Assembly: GCA_902525075.1 (NCBI GenBank)
Contig: CABZFV010000005.1
Coordinates: 32,238-96,237, forward strand
Origin: an uncultured Prochlorococcus sp.
Lineage (GTDB): Bacteria > Cyanobacteriota > Cyanobacteriia > PCC-6307 > Cyanobiaceae
Reading direction: 5' to 3'
DNA length: 64,000 nucleotides
The position numbers and the translations under genes were made by a program. A model generated the notes under the pieces. It was not told where the DNA came from, made no database searches, and saw only the letters and a list, made by a program, of their open reading frames with translations. Below are positions 16,715-27,742 of the stretch, one piece after another; the first letter of the stretch is position 1, and each line of letters opens with the position of its first letter.

Positions 16715-18001
16715 GTGAAAAATAATAATAACTTGCTTGAAGTTCCAAATATTAACTCAAAGGATGCAAAATTAAAAAAATTAATTTATGAAGTTAATGA
16801 TTCCTTATTTTATGAGGATTACTATTCTAAGGAAAAATTCGAACACCTATGCGTATGTAGTGGAGGTACAACCTCTAGTTGTGCAAAAAATGGTTTTACA
16901 ACTCTTGATCTAAGAAAAAATTACAGCAAAATTCACCTTAATAGAAAAACCAATTTTGTAACAATTGGAGGGGGAGTAATAATGGGGGATCTAATAAATT
17001 ATCTACAAAAACATAATCGAAGTTTCCCAATCGGACTTTCTAAACTTCCTGGAGCAGGCTACATACTTACTGGTGGAGTAAGCCCGCTTAGTAGAAGCCA
17101 CGGATTAGCCATTGATAATATTGAATCAATAAAAGGTTTCTTGGGTAATGGCACATTTATCTCTTTAAAAAAAAATCAAATAACTATAGAAGAACAATTG
17201 ATTTGGGAAGCAATTAAAGGCGCAGCACCCTTTTTCTCAATTATTACCGAAATAGAACTTAAAACTATCCAATCTAATCCAATTAAGGTTATTGAAGGAT
17301 TTGTAAATCTAAATGAACTTTCAGAAATAATAAAACTATCAGAGGAATTTCCAGAAAATATTAGTCTTCAATGGATTTATGCCCAAAAAATTTACATATA
17401 TATTTTTGCTGAACTCAAGAATAATTTAGAGGATAAAAAAACAGAAGAATACCTAATGCTTCTAGACAAATTTCCTACTCTAGAAAAACAATTTTATGAG
17501 AACTTTAACAAGATAAATTTCTTCCCAAAGGAATTGAATTTGTATGAGCTGAATGCAAATAACCATTCTGAGGTAATTAGTCTTCTTGGAGAAGATTTAA
17601 AAAATGATATCCCAATTTTCATAAAATGTTTGGATGAAATAATGGATAATAAACCTAATAATTCCTGTTATATTGCTTCTCAACAATTAGGTTGCAAAAC
17701 TAAAAAGTTAAATCATGGTCATGGCTCAAGCTTTTTTGTTCATAGAAAAAGTACTTGGAAACCATGGATATATGCATCATGGAAAAAAAATGATCTTCAA
17801 GAAAAAGAAGTCGCTTTGGAATGGATTTATAAATCGTGGAGCAAGCTAAAAAAGTTCTATCCAAATATTCACTTAGCCCAATTACATAATCATTTGGATT
17901 CACATGAGGAAGAAATTACATTAGCCTTTGGGAATAGAATAAATGAATTAAAAACTTTAAAGAATATTTTTGACCCACAAGGTATTTTGCCTCCTTTATA
18001 A
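16715..18001 (+). CDS. FAD-linked oxidase (PCMH-type FAD-binding)
   Basis: 428 residues from a GTG start. The N-terminal half has the FAD_binding_4 pattern: CSGGTTSSCAKNGFTTLDL, then FVTIGGGVIMGDLINYL, then GAGYILTGGVSPLSRSHGL. The C-terminus ends LKNIFDPQGILPPL, as in BBE-type oxidases (KxxxDPxxxF). It oxidises a small hydroxylated or sugar-like substrate with FAD; which one is not evident. It is divergent from cbiX and followed by the SulP gene 30 bases later. Confidence 0.8.
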   Translation: MKNNNNLLEVPNINSKDAKLKKLIYEVNDSLFYEDYYSKEKFEHLCVCSGGTTSSCAKNGFTTLDLRKNYSKIHLNRKTNFVTIGGGVIMGDLINYLQKHNRSFPIGLSKLPGAGYILTGGVSPLSRSHGLAIDNIESIKGFLGNGTFISLKKNQITIEEQLIWEAIKGAAPFFSIITEIELKTIQSNPIKVIEGFVNLNELSEIIKLSEEFPENISLQWIYAQKIYIYIFAELKNNLEDKKTEEYLMLLDKFPTLEKQFYENFNKINFFPKELNLYELNANNHSEVISLLGEDLKNDIPIFIKCLDEIMDNKPNNSCYIASQQLGCKTKKLNHGHGSSFFVHRKSTWKPWIYASWKKNDLQEKEVALEWIYKSWSKLKKFYPNIHLAQLHNHLDSHEEEITLAFGNRINELKTLKNIFDPQGILPPL

Positions 18002-18031
18002 GGTAACTTCATAATTATAAAGAAAATTAAA

Positions 18032-19597
18032 ATGTCAAATTTCTCAAGATATTTATCTAAAAACTGGTTAGATGATCCAAAGTCAAATATTCTCTCTGGC
18101 TTAGTTGTTGCTTTTGCAATGATTCCAGAAGCAATTGCTTTTTCAGGTATAGCTGGTGTAGATCCTAGAGTTGGCCTTTTTGGTGCATTTTGCTTATCTA
18201 TAACAATTGCGATTGTTGGAGGAAGAAGGGGCATGATCACTTCTGCCACAGGTTCAACAGCTCTTTTGATGACTGGACTTGTTGCCTATGGAGAATCACA
18301 AGCCCCTGGATTAGGAGTCCCATATCTTATTGCAGCTGGAATATTAACTGGAATTTTCCAAATTCTTTGGGGATATTTAAGACTTGCCTACCAAATGCGG
18401 TTCGTGCCAACAGGAGTATTAAGTGGATTTGTAAATGCACTTGCACTTTTAATATTTCAAGCACAACTACCTCAGTTAGGAATTGGTATTAAAGAATCAA
18501 AAGAATTAGTTGAACAAACTTTAAGTCAATATCCAGTTAACTCTCAGATTCCAGTAGTTTGGATCCTTGTAATCCTTGGATTAGTAATTATATATGGGCT
18601 TCCAAAAATCACAAAAGTAATCCCATCTCAACTTATCGCAATAGTAGTAATAACTCTTATAAGCATATTCTTTAATCTAGATGTCCCAACAGTTAGCGAC
18701 TTGGGTAAATTACCTGATGGATTACCAAGTATTTCTCTTCCTTTTGGATCAATAGAAAATGGAAAAGTACCTTTTAGTCTTGAAACATTAGGGATAATTT
18801 TGCCGACCTCACTTGCAATATCTCTCGTGGGTTTAATGGAAACCTTTTTAACTCAAGACATTTTAGACGATGTAACTGATACAAGTTCTAATAAAAATAA
18901 AGAAGCAAGAGGACAGGGAATCGCAAATATTGTGGCATCTTTATTTGGTGGGATGGCTGGATGTGCCTTAGTTGGGCAATCTGTAATGAATACTGAGAAT
19001 GGTGGTAAATCAAGATTATCAACCCTCTCCTCAGGTATATCACTCTTAATTATGATCATCCTCTTGAAGTCTTGGATTGGAGCAATACCTATGGCTGCTT
19101 TAGTGGCAATAATGATAACGATCTCAATAAGTACGGCAGATATAAATGGATTAAAAAATATTAGAAAGATACCTAAAAGCGATACTGCAGTCATGCTTAT
19201 GACTTTTGCAGTTACTATGCTTACAAAACCTCATAATCTTGCACTTGGAGTTATTGCAGGAGTTGCATTAGCTGCAATTCTTTTCAGCAGAAAAGTTGCA
19301 AAAGTTATAACTGTCTCAAGAGCAAAAGAAAATAATTTAACTACCTACAAAGTAAAAGGACAATTATTTTTTGTGAGTAAAATCTATTTTTTACAAGGAT
19401 TTGATATTCATGAACATCCAGAAAATATAGTAATTGACATGTCTTTAGCTCATATTTGGGATCAAAGTGGCGTTGTTGCTCTTGAACAAATTATGAGAAA
19501 ATTCCAGAATGGTGGTTCTAAAGTTGAAATTGTAGGATTAAATAAAGAAAGTCTTAACTTATTTGAAAGACTTGGTGGCGTAAATAGCTCTCATTAA
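18032..19597 (+). CDS. SulP family anion transporter with STAS domain
   Basis: 521 residues with about 11-14 membrane segments. The N-terminal GLVVAFAMIPEAIAFSGIAGVDPRVGLF is the SulP signature (residues 22-49). A C-terminal STAS domain (about 430-521) contains NIVIDMSLAHIWDQSGVVAL. SulP proteins carry sulfate, bicarbonate or other anions across the plasma membrane; in marine cyanobacteria BicA is a sodium-dependent bicarbonate SulP. The next genes use sulfide for methionine, which fits sulfate, but this is only context. The substrate is not decided. Confidence 0.88.
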   Translation: MSNFSRYLSKNWLDDPKSNILSGLVVAFAMIPEAIAFSGIAGVDPRVGLFGAFCLSITIAIVGGRRGMITSATGSTALLMTGLVAYGESQAPGLGVPYLIAAGILTGIFQILWGYLRLAYQMRFVPTGVLSGFVNALALLIFQAQLPQLGIGIKESKELVEQTLSQYPVNSQIPVVWILVILGLVIIYGLPKITKVIPSQLIAIVVITLISIFFNLDVPTVSDLGKLPDGLPSISLPFGSIENGKVPFSLETLGIILPTSLAISLVGLMETFLTQDILDDVTDTSSNKNKEARGQGIANIVASLFGGMAGCALVGQSVMNTENGGKSRLSTLSSGISLLIMIILLKSWIGAIPMAALVAIMITISISTADINGLKNIRKIPKSDTAVMLMTFAVTMLTKPHNLALGVIAGVALAAILFSRKVAKVITVSRAKENNLTTYKVKGQLFFVSKIYFLQGFDIHEHPENIVIDMSLAHIWDQSGVVALEQIMRKFQNGGSKVEIVGLNKESLNLFERLGGVNSSH

Positions 19598-19602
19598 AAA
19601 AA

Positions 19603-20493
19603 TTAATTAAGACTAACTTGTTGATAACAAAACCAAAGCCATTGCTGAAAAAGCAAATTCCTATGAGATCTCCAAGCGGTTTTTGAGCTGTTTAGATCAA
19701 AATTTTCAGGAGGAGGAACATCTCCTTTTTCTTTGTCTCTTTCAATTTCACTAATAATTCTATGCACCGTATATTCAGGATGACCTAAATGCATAAGTTG
19801 TTTTTGATCATTAGATTCAAATATTGTGTATCCAACGTTTTCTCCATAAGCCAACAAATTCAATTTCCCTTCTTTTTGGGCTTTCTCCATTTCCAAATCT
19901 GGTAATCCAGCAAATCTACTTTGAGGACAAATAAATTCATCATCTTGTGTACCCATCAAAGGGTGTCCAGGAACAAGACTTTTTAAAGGGAATACCCCAA
20001 ATAATTTCCTATCAAAAACTTTCTTATCAACCCCTGCCAAATAAGCCAGCGCAAAGCCAGCCCAACATAGTCCAAGAGTACTCGCGCAAGAACTTCTGGC
20101 TTCATTTACAATTTTCACAAATTCCTCCCAATACTTGACCTGCTCAAAGGCTAGGTGCTCAATAGGTGCTCCAGTAATAATGATTCCATCTAGCGGTTCT
20201 GGATTATTAGCTTCTTCCCAACTAATGTATAGATTATTCAGATGATTAAGATCCCATGTTTTATAAGAGTGAGTTTTAAGCTTTATCCAAACTGGTTCAA
20301 TTTGAAGAGGAGATAAACCAAGTGGGTGTAGTAAGTTAAATTCATACTGCTTGCCAAGAGGCATGATATTTAAAATACCAATCCTTAGAGGACGTATATC
20401 CTGTCTTTTTGCCAATTCTGGTTCGATCCAAGATATATGATTTTTCTCAACATCACTAATCTTGTGATAGTTTCTAGGAATTATTAAAGCCAA
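19603..20493 (-). CDS. metA: Homoserine O-acyltransferase, MetA family (predicted acetyl-CoA-specific)
   Basis: 296 residues, normal for MetA. It acylates homoserine in methionine synthesis. The catalytic cysteine is in LGLCWAGFALAYLAG (near residue 142), with the His in LMHLGHPEYTV. In the specificity loop the sequence is ITGAPIEHLAF. MetA proteins with Glu at this position use acetyl-CoA, while those with Gly use succinyl-CoA, so I predict O-acetylhomoserine as the product. This fits the adjacent metY. The two genes are 13 bases apart on the same strand. Confidence 0.93.
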   Translation of the reverse strand: MALIIPRNYHKISDVEKNHISWIEPELAKRQDIRPLRIGILNIMPLGKQYEFNLLHPLGLSPLQIEPVWIKLKTHSYKTWDLNHLNNLYISWEEANNPEPLDGIIITGAPIEHLAFEQVKYWEEFVKIVNEARSSCASTLGLCWAGFALAYLAGVDKKVFDRKLFGVFPLKSLVPGHPLMGTQDDEFICPQSRFAGLPDLEMEKAQKEGKLNLLAYGENVGYTIFESNDQKQLMHLGHPEYTVHRIISEIERDKEKGDVPPPENFDLNSSKTAWRSHRNLLFQQWLWFCYQQVSLN

Positions 20494-20506
20494 TAAATCT
20501 CCTTTC

Positions 20507-21850
<1,344 letters not shown>

Positions 21851-21906
21851 CTATTATCTATTTAACTTAAAAAAGTCCCAAAAAAAAACAAAAAAAAGAT
21901 AAATAT

Positions 21907-22566
21907 TTATAAATCCTTTTTTAATGAAGGGTAATTATCCGTCATATATAAACTCAAATCCTCTTTTATCACAGATCTGAGTTTCTCAATATTTGCAGAA
22001 TCTATTATTGGAAAAGTTTTATTAGCTTCAGGATCTTTTTCAGTAATTGATTTCCAATTCTTACCAACATTTTTTTTAGAGTTGTTTAGAACATCATCAA
22101 AATTGAAAACCTTATCGTTTTTTTTAGCTTCAAATTCACTAAAAGCTTTGTTAATGAGCTCCTTTCTATTCTCAAATAGATTTTTGGCTTTTACAGTATC
22201 TGGAAGACCCATAACTGGTTTTAACTCCTTAAGAAGTTTTATTTCCTCTTCAATTAAGAGTGTCCAAACACCATGTTTATTTTTTGGAAGATTAGAATTA
22301 CTAAATATATTAATTTCTTCGAGGTAAAAATTTAACCATAAATAATATGATTTTTCCTCAATAGTTTTTTTAACTGATATCTTTTTATTTTGTATCTTTG
22401 GGAGTAACTTTTCTGCCTTCTTTAAAAACTGTCTGTCTTCTCTTTCTAAATTTATTAAACCCCATCTTTGACTGTAGTCCCATAAATCTTCGTATCTTGT
22501 TAAGTCTTCTTGATTCCAACCAAGAGCTTTCAGTTCATGAGAACGATGTGATAATTCCTTTTTCAA
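21907..22566 (-). CDS. Hypothetical protein (219 aa)
   Basis: A soluble, highly charged, mostly helical protein. The N-terminus (HELKALGWNQEDLTRYEDLWDYSQRWG) looks like a compact helical unit with several aromatic residues. A lysine-rich middle and a C-terminal helix follow. I do not recognise the family. There is no signal peptide or membrane segment. Codon use matches its neighbours, and it sits alone between metY and the G3P-dehydrogenase-like gene on the same strand. Confidence 0.6.
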   Translation of the reverse strand: MKKELSHRSHELKALGWNQEDLTRYEDLWDYSQRWGLINLEREDRQFLKKAEKLLPKIQNKKISVKKTIEEKSYYLWLNFYLEEINIFSNSNLPKNKHGVWTLLIEEEIKLLKELKPVMGLPDTVKAKNLFENRKELINKAFSEFEAKKNDKVFNFDDVLNNSKKNVGKNWKSITEKDPEANKTFPIIDSANIEKLRSVIKEDLSLYMTDNYPSLKKDL

Positions 22567-22659
22567 AAAAACCTTTTAAAACCATAATAATTCTAACCCC
22601 GCGATCAAGATTAGTAAATAAATGAAGAACTTAGTTTTTTTAGTAAATTAAATAAATAA

Positions 22660-24168
22660 TCAATTATTAAAATAATTATTGATAATTTTCAATACATTGA
22701 TATAGCTTGGATAATTTTTAGAAATATAATCACCACATTCATTTTTTATAAGATCGTTTTTCTCTTTATCAATGAACAATTTCTTATAAAGTTTTTCAAT
22801 ATCATTAAAAAGATAATCTCCTTTTAATTTTTCATTTAGTTCTAAAGATAATTCAGATTTCACAGATTCTTGGCAAAAATTAGTGATCTCTTCAGAACTA
22901 ATTAAAACCTTATAAATTTCTTTTTTTTCTTCTGAATTAGCATTAAAGCATAAATAAATAAGATTAATCATTGAACAATTATTATTTTTGATTTTGAATT
23001 CTTTATAAATATCTGGCCAAAATTTTAAAGATTTTAAACCTTCTAAACCTCCTTGACTTAGAGAGTATTTATTACACCAATTTACAAATTCTGAGACATC
23101 TTTTGGACATCTATTGAGTTGCAAAAGCATATCTGATAAAACTTGTCCAGCTTGAAAATTACGTGTTGGTTTTCCTTCAGTTGGCAGAGTCATACTGCCT
23201 AAGACATCAGCCTTAACAGCATTTAATTGAGAAAAAGTATAATCTCCTTTTTCACAAAATTTATCATTAATTATTTCCTTTGCACTAATTATTTCTTCAC
23301 CATAACCAAGCTCTTTTAATGAAAGATGTTTATTTTCTAATTTATTTTTTTTCCTAACTTGTAATGATACTGATGCGGCCTGATCTAAACATTGAGTTAA
23401 CAAAATTGTATTAATACTAGGTAGCATTCCTGGCTTATCGGAATGAAAGTTATTTACAAAACCTGCAAATATGGATGAGATATTTTTTATTGATTTTATA
23501 TATTGACATTCAATATTATGAACTCCAGGAGAAACTTGAATTTTCGGGGACAATTGATTCAAAATGCGAGCTCCTATTAAAGCAGTAAGAGGATTAGGAT
23601 GGCAGAAATTTGCAGTAAAACTATCATGAGGATTTCTTAAAGCTCCGTGACGATGAAATCCTGTAAAAAAAGCTAAATTTGGATATTTATTACAGAGAAT
23701 AAAAGGGATTTTACTTTTATTGTCAACGCAAAAAGAACCGACGAGACAGCCAAGAACCACATTTTCTCTTTTTAAAGTTTTTCTGAGTTCTAAAGCATGT
23801 TTAACATCATCTTTTATGTGATTACTGTTTGAAGCAAGAATAACTATCTCACATTCCAAGAGAAGATCTTTTAAATCAAAAGACTTTCTTTTCCCCTTTG
23901 AAGAATAATGTCCCATTCTCTTAATCTTTTCAATAATCTCATTATCCATATCTGAAAGAACATCATTTGAGAAAGCACCTAACAAATCTCTATCTTCTCT
24001 AGGAGCTAAGAGAATATTATTTGAATTTCCATGCATAGCACAGTTGTATGCTAATGATGCAGGATATAAACCAACACTGTAGAATCCAACTTTGCTGTTC
24101 TCTATATCGTCAATCAATGAATAAAAATATTTTTCATCATTTATGTTTTCTATGAAATTATTCTTCAT
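22660..24168 (-). CDS. Glycerol-3-phosphate dehydrogenase-like protein
   Basis: 502 residues. The N-terminus has a degenerate Rossmann start, KVGFYSVGLYPASLAYNCAMHG, with IVILASNSNHI at the NAD-fold edge. In the middle, QYIKSIKNISSIFAGFVNNFHSDKPGMLPSIN matches the GpsA region around the catalytic lysine (ALKNVxAIAAG). The C-terminal 150 residues are an extension not found in standard GpsA. The gene is divergent from the glucosylglycerol-phosphatase gene, so supplying or sensing glycerol-3-phosphate for osmolyte synthesis is a reasonable guess. The glycine pattern is weak, so it may not be a standard NAD enzyme. Confidence 0.55.
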   Translation of the reverse strand: MKNNFIENINDEKYFYSLIDDIENSKVGFYSVGLYPASLAYNCAMHGNSNNILLAPREDRDLLGAFSNDVLSDMDNEIIEKIKRMGHYSSKGKRKSFDLKDLLLECEIVILASNSNHIKDDVKHALELRKTLKRENVVLGCLVGSFCVDNKSKIPFILCNKYPNLAFFTGFHRHGALRNPHDSFTANFCHPNPLTALIGARILNQLSPKIQVSPGVHNIECQYIKSIKNISSIFAGFVNNFHSDKPGMLPSINTILLTQCLDQAASVSLQVRKKNKLENKHLSLKELGYGEEIISAKEIINDKFCEKGDYTFSQLNAVKADVLGSMTLPTEGKPTRNFQAGQVLSDMLLQLNRCPKDVSEFVNWCNKYSLSQGGLEGLKSLKFWPDIYKEFKIKNNNCSMINLIYLCFNANSEEKKEIYKVLISSEEITNFCQESVKSELSLELNEKLKGDYLFNDIEKLYKKLFIDKEKNDLIKNECGDYISKNYPSYINVLKIINNYFNN

Positions 24169-24331
24169 TTTTGGAAATTCTTGATAATTTTTTTAATTTC
24201 TTACCCTTAACAACATTTTTCTACATTAAAGCAATTTTTGACCATAGCAAATTATTTATTGTAAATATTGAATTTTTTAATTTATAATTTCATATAAAAG
24301 AAGTTTAATAAAAAGAGAAATAATTATAAAT

Positions 24332-25552
24332 ATGGAATATATGGAAAGTAATTTAAAGGTACAAAAACAATTAATTTCTTCGCAAAATATCTTATTTATT
24401 CAAGATATTGACGGAGTTTGTATCCCTCTTGTTAAAGATCCAATGACTAGAGAGTTAGAATCAAAATATATTTATGCAGTAAAAGAATTTGCCGAGGAAT
24501 TCTTTGTATTAACTTGCGGTGAACATGAAGGCCCAAGAGGAGTTAACAGAATAATAGAAAAGAGTATAGGTAGCACTACTGAGCCTAAAAACAAAGAGCT
24601 ATATTTAAGAGGTTTAGCCGCCTGTGGAGTAGAGTATCAAGACAACAATGGTCAAATAAGTTTTGAAGGAGTCTCAGAAAAAGAACTAAATTTTTTATCA
24701 AAAGTACCTAGTTTAATAAGACCAAAATTTAATTTCATAGTTAAGAATATTTTTCCTGAACTTAGCCAAGAAGATATCAATTTTCACGCAGTAAAATCAA
24801 TATGTGAAACACGCTTCTCGCCAACGATTAATTTCAATAGTCTATTTGATTTAGTTCAGACAGATTCAGATAAAAGAAAGCTTATTCAAGTTAGTTTTGA
24901 AAAAATGATGAATGAAATCATTTTAAAAGCTGAATCCGAAGGCTTCAAAAACTCATTTTTCCTTCATATTTCACCAAATTTAGGTAATAAAAATGGTAGA
25001 GAAACAATTAAACTTTCTTCTCAAGATGATATCGGATCAACAGACATACAACTTCTTATTCAAGGAGCAGTTAAAGATTCTGGAGTTTTATTTCTTTTAA
25101 ATAAATTTATTGCGGATAAAACTGGTAAAGCTCCTTTTGGAAGAAATTTTAATTTTAGAAATTCTCCAAATTCTATTACGGAAAAAATTGATTTATGCAA
25201 AAGAACTATTCAAAAAGAAAATATGCCTATGATTGTAGGAGTTGGTGACACAGTCACATCAAAAAAAAATAATGATGAAATAAGTTATTTAAGAGGAGGA
25301 AGTGACAGATCTTTTCTAGAATTAATACAAATATTAGGTAATGAATTTGGGATTAAAAATAAAATAATTTTTGTAGATAGTAGTTCTGGTGAAGTTGAAA
25401 GACCCTCTACAAAAAAAACTGGTTTAATAGGAATCAGTGATGTTTATGACGACTTAAAGTTTGACATAGTTTTTAAAAATGGTCCAAAAGAATACATAAG
25501 TTGGTTTATTGAACTTGCTAGTAAGAGATCAAACTTTAAAAAAAATAGTTGA
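24332..25552 (+). CDS. stpA: Glucosylglycerol-3-phosphate phosphatase
   Basis: 406 residues. The family start FIQDIDGVCIPLVKDPMTRE contains the HAD nucleophile motif DxDGVC. VLTCGEHEGPRGVNRI is the next conserved block, and a late motif MIVGVGDTVTSKKND gives the metal-binding acidic residue. It would remove phosphate from glucosylglycerol phosphate to give the compatible solute glucosylglycerol. Two in-frame ATGs lie three codons apart, and I use the first. It is divergent from the G3P-dehydrogenase-like gene and followed by a radical SAM gene after 40 bases. Confidence 0.85.
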   Translation: MEYMESNLKVQKQLISSQNILFIQDIDGVCIPLVKDPMTRELESKYIYAVKEFAEEFFVLTCGEHEGPRGVNRIIEKSIGSTTEPKNKELYLRGLAACGVEYQDNNGQISFEGVSEKELNFLSKVPSLIRPKFNFIVKNIFPELSQEDINFHAVKSICETRFSPTINFNSLFDLVQTDSDKRKLIQVSFEKMMNEIILKAESEGFKNSFFLHISPNLGNKNGRETIKLSSQDDIGSTDIQLLIQGAVKDSGVLFLLNKFIADKTGKAPFGRNFNFRNSPNSITEKIDLCKRTIQKENMPMIVGVGDTVTSKKNNDEISYLRGGSDRSFLELIQILGNEFGIKNKIIFVDSSSGEVERPSTKKTGLIGISDVYDDLKFDIVFKNGPKEYISWFIELASKRSNFKKNS

Positions 25553-25592
25553 CTTTTTAAGTTTCGAATGACAATTTATAAATAATAGATTC

Positions 25593-26525
25593 ATGAAAGA
25601 AAAATTCCCCTCAATATATAAAGAACCTATAGAAACGTTGCAAATTAACATTGGTTATAAATGCAATCAGGCTTGTAAGCATTGTCATGTCAATTCGAGT
25701 CCCCTAAGGACTGAAAAGATGTCCGATGAAATGATATCTCTTATCCCAAAGATAATTGAAAAATACAAAATCAAGACTTTAGATATTACAGGTGGTGCAC
25801 CAGAACTCCACCCAGAATTTAAAAACCTAATAACCAGTTTGAGCACAAAACAAATTGATATTATTGATAGGTGCAATTTGACAATTTTTTTTGAAAAAGG
25901 TTACGAAGATCTTCCTCAATTTCTTGCAAAGAATAAAGTGATAGTTACTGCTTCGCTACCGTGTTATGAAAAAAATAATGTTGATTTTCAGAGGGGGTTT
26001 GGGGTTTTTGAAAAAAGTATTAATGCCATAAAAATTCTTAATGATTTAGGCTATGGAAAGAAAGAAAATGAATTACAATTAAACCTTGTTTACAATCCTG
26101 TAAGCCCAATTCTTCCTCCTTCTCAGGAAATATTGGAGAAGGATTATAAAAAAATACTATTCGAAAAATACAATATTGTTTTTAATAATTTATACACAAT
26201 AACTAATATGCCAATAAATAGATATGAAGAATCTCTTAAAAGAGAGGGGAAACTAAATACTTATTACAAATTACTAAAAGAAAATTTTAATGAAAAAAAT
26301 TTAGAAAATCTTATGTGTAAAAAAACAATTAGCGTAAATTGGCTAGGAGAAATTTATGATTGTGACTTTAACCAACAGATAAACTTCCGAGAGAATAAAG
26401 GACCAAAGACACTTTTTGATCTATTGGATGAATCATTTAATTTTAACTATGGGGTAGCTGTAAAAGAACATTGTTTTGCCTGTACTGCGGGTTCAGGGTC
26501 AAGTTGTGGAGGGACTTTAAGTTAA
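25593..26525 (+). CDS. arsS: ArsS-like radical SAM protein (DUF3641)
   Basis: 310 residues. The radical SAM cluster motif is CNQACKHC (about 20-27), followed by TLDITGGAPELHPEF as the SAM-binding GGE-like motif. A C-terminal cysteine set (CDFNQQ and HCFACTAGSGSSCGG) fits an auxiliary-cluster or DUF3641 domain. The family is linked to arsenosugar synthesis, where ArsS acts with the methyltransferase ArsM. No arsM is seen in this window, so the role is inferred from the family alone. Confidence 0.8.
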   Translation: MKEKFPSIYKEPIETLQINIGYKCNQACKHCHVNSSPLRTEKMSDEMISLIPKIIEKYKIKTLDITGGAPELHPEFKNLITSLSTKQIDIIDRCNLTIFFEKGYEDLPQFLAKNKVIVTASLPCYEKNNVDFQRGFGVFEKSINAIKILNDLGYGKKENELQLNLVYNPVSPILPPSQEILEKDYKKILFEKYNIVFNNLYTITNMPINRYEESLKREGKLNTYYKLLKENFNEKNLENLMCKKTISVNWLGEIYDCDFNQQINFRENKGPKTLFDLLDESFNFNYGVAVKEHCFACTAGSGSSCGGTLS

Positions 26526-26531
26526 AACCTG

Positions 26532-26984
26532 CTAAATGCAATTAGGACAAATAGCTCTTACATTTAAAGAGGATTCAATTAATTTAAAACCATTAATTTT
26601 TGCAGCAACTTTGCCTGCTTCTAAAACTTCGTCATTTTCGAATTCTTCTGTTCTTCCACACCTAATACAAATCAAATGATGATGGTCCGGTGTGTCGTTA
26701 CTAAGCAATTCATATCTGTGTCCACCTTCACTGAGTTCTAATTCATGAAGCAACCCCATTTGTACTAAAAGTCTTAAAGTTCTATAAATTGTTGCTAGTG
26801 AAACTTTGGAGCTTGTTTTAACTAACTTTTCATGCACCTCTTCAGCACTAAGATGCTTTCCAGAACCAATATTTTCAAATAAATTAAGAACCTTTAGCCT
26901 CTGCGGAGTCAGTCTCTTCCCATCTTTATGTAAACCATCACCAAGAGGAGATGTAATGACGTTGTATTGCGAGGATAATGACAA
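26532..26984 (-). CDS. Fur family metal- or peroxide-responsive repressor
   Basis: 150 residues. A winged-helix domain covers about residues 20-90, with LTPQRLKVLNLFENIGSGKHLSAEEVHEKL and the recognition helix around KVSLATIYRTLRLL. The dimer domain has HHHLICIRCGRTEEFE and the second zinc pair CPNC at the C-terminus, so both structural-zinc CxxC motifs are present. Fur, PerR and Zur cannot be separated safely by reading. A short inverted repeat 29 bases upstream (27013-27027) may be its own operator. Confidence 0.9.
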   Translation of the reverse strand: MSLSSQYNVITSPLGDGLHKDGKRLTPQRLKVLNLFENIGSGKHLSAEEVHEKLVKTSSKVSLATIYRTLRLLVQMGLLHELELSEGGHRYELLSNDTPDHHHLICIRCGRTEEFENDEVLEAGKVAAKINGFKLIESSLNVRAICPNCI

Positions 26985-27012
26985 AATTAACCCATTGCTA
27001 TTCTCAATAATA

Positions 27013-27027
27013 ACTCTAAATGAGAGT
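27013..27027. promoter_or_regulatory. Candidate operator between Fur-family gene and isochorismatase gene
   Basis: Inverted repeat ACTCT-AAATG-AGAGT in the gap between the two divergent genes, next to a TTGAGAATAG stretch on the minus strand that recalls Fur-type boxes. The position suits autoregulation of the Fur-family gene. The match is short and could be chance in AT-rich DNA. Confidence 0.3.
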
Positions 27028-27094
27028 AAAACAACTTTTTAATTTAAAATGTTTACTAAAGTTCTTCAAAATATTATGTTAAATGTAACTTAAA

Positions 27095-27670
27095 ATGAAA
27101 ATGATGAATGATCAAGAAATCTATTCTGATAAATTATCATCGAAAGTAAACGCCTTGCTAATTATTGATATTCAGGAAAAAATAATAAGACCAATTTTTA
27201 ATAGAGATTCAATAATAAAAAACATCAAAAAGCTATTAAATGCTTACCAAATTTTAGAAGAAAACATATTTATATCTGAACAGAATCCACTCAAATTGGG
27301 GGTAACGTTGCCTGAATTATCGCCCATAGCAGGATTTAGAAAATATGAAAAAATGGATTTCAGCCTAGCAAAATTAGAAGAATTTTTAAAAGAACTTAAA
27401 AATAAAAAAATTAATAATTTGATAGTTTGTGGGATCGAAACGCATATTTGTATTCAACAAACAGTCTTAGATTGTTTACAAAAAGGATTTGAAGTTATTC
27501 TCATAACAGATGCCATGGGAAGTCGAAATAGGGTAGATCATGAAATAGCATTACAAAGAATGAGTCAGAGTGGGGGGATCATAACAACAACTGAATCAAT
27601 GATTTTTGAATTATGCAAAACTGCGGATAGAAAAGAATTTAAAGAAATTAGAAATATAATAATGAGTTAA
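27095..27670 (+). CDS. Isochorismatase-like cysteine hydrolase
   Basis: 191 residues. The catalytic triad of the family is visible: Asp in LLIIDIQEKI, Lys in RKYEKMDFSLA, and Cys in VCGIETHICIQQTVLDCL. Members include nicotinamidases, isochorismatases and ureidoacrylate-type amidohydrolases. No isochorismate-to-siderophore genes are nearby, so a general amidase role is more likely. It is divergent from the Fur-family gene, and co-regulation is possible. Confidence 0.85.
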   Translation: MKMMNDQEIYSDKLSSKVNALLIIDIQEKIIRPIFNRDSIIKNIKKLLNAYQILEENIFISEQNPLKLGVTLPELSPIAGFRKYEKMDFSLAKLEEFLKELKNKKINNLIVCGIETHICIQQTVLDCLQKGFEVILITDAMGSRNRVDHEIALQRMSQSGGIITTTESMIFELCKTADRKEFKEIRNIIMS

Positions 27671-27742
27671 AGAAAAATAAAGACTGGTTTGTTGTTTAGA
27701 GATAATTTAAAATTTTATTAGAGATAAATTTTTAAGGTTTAT

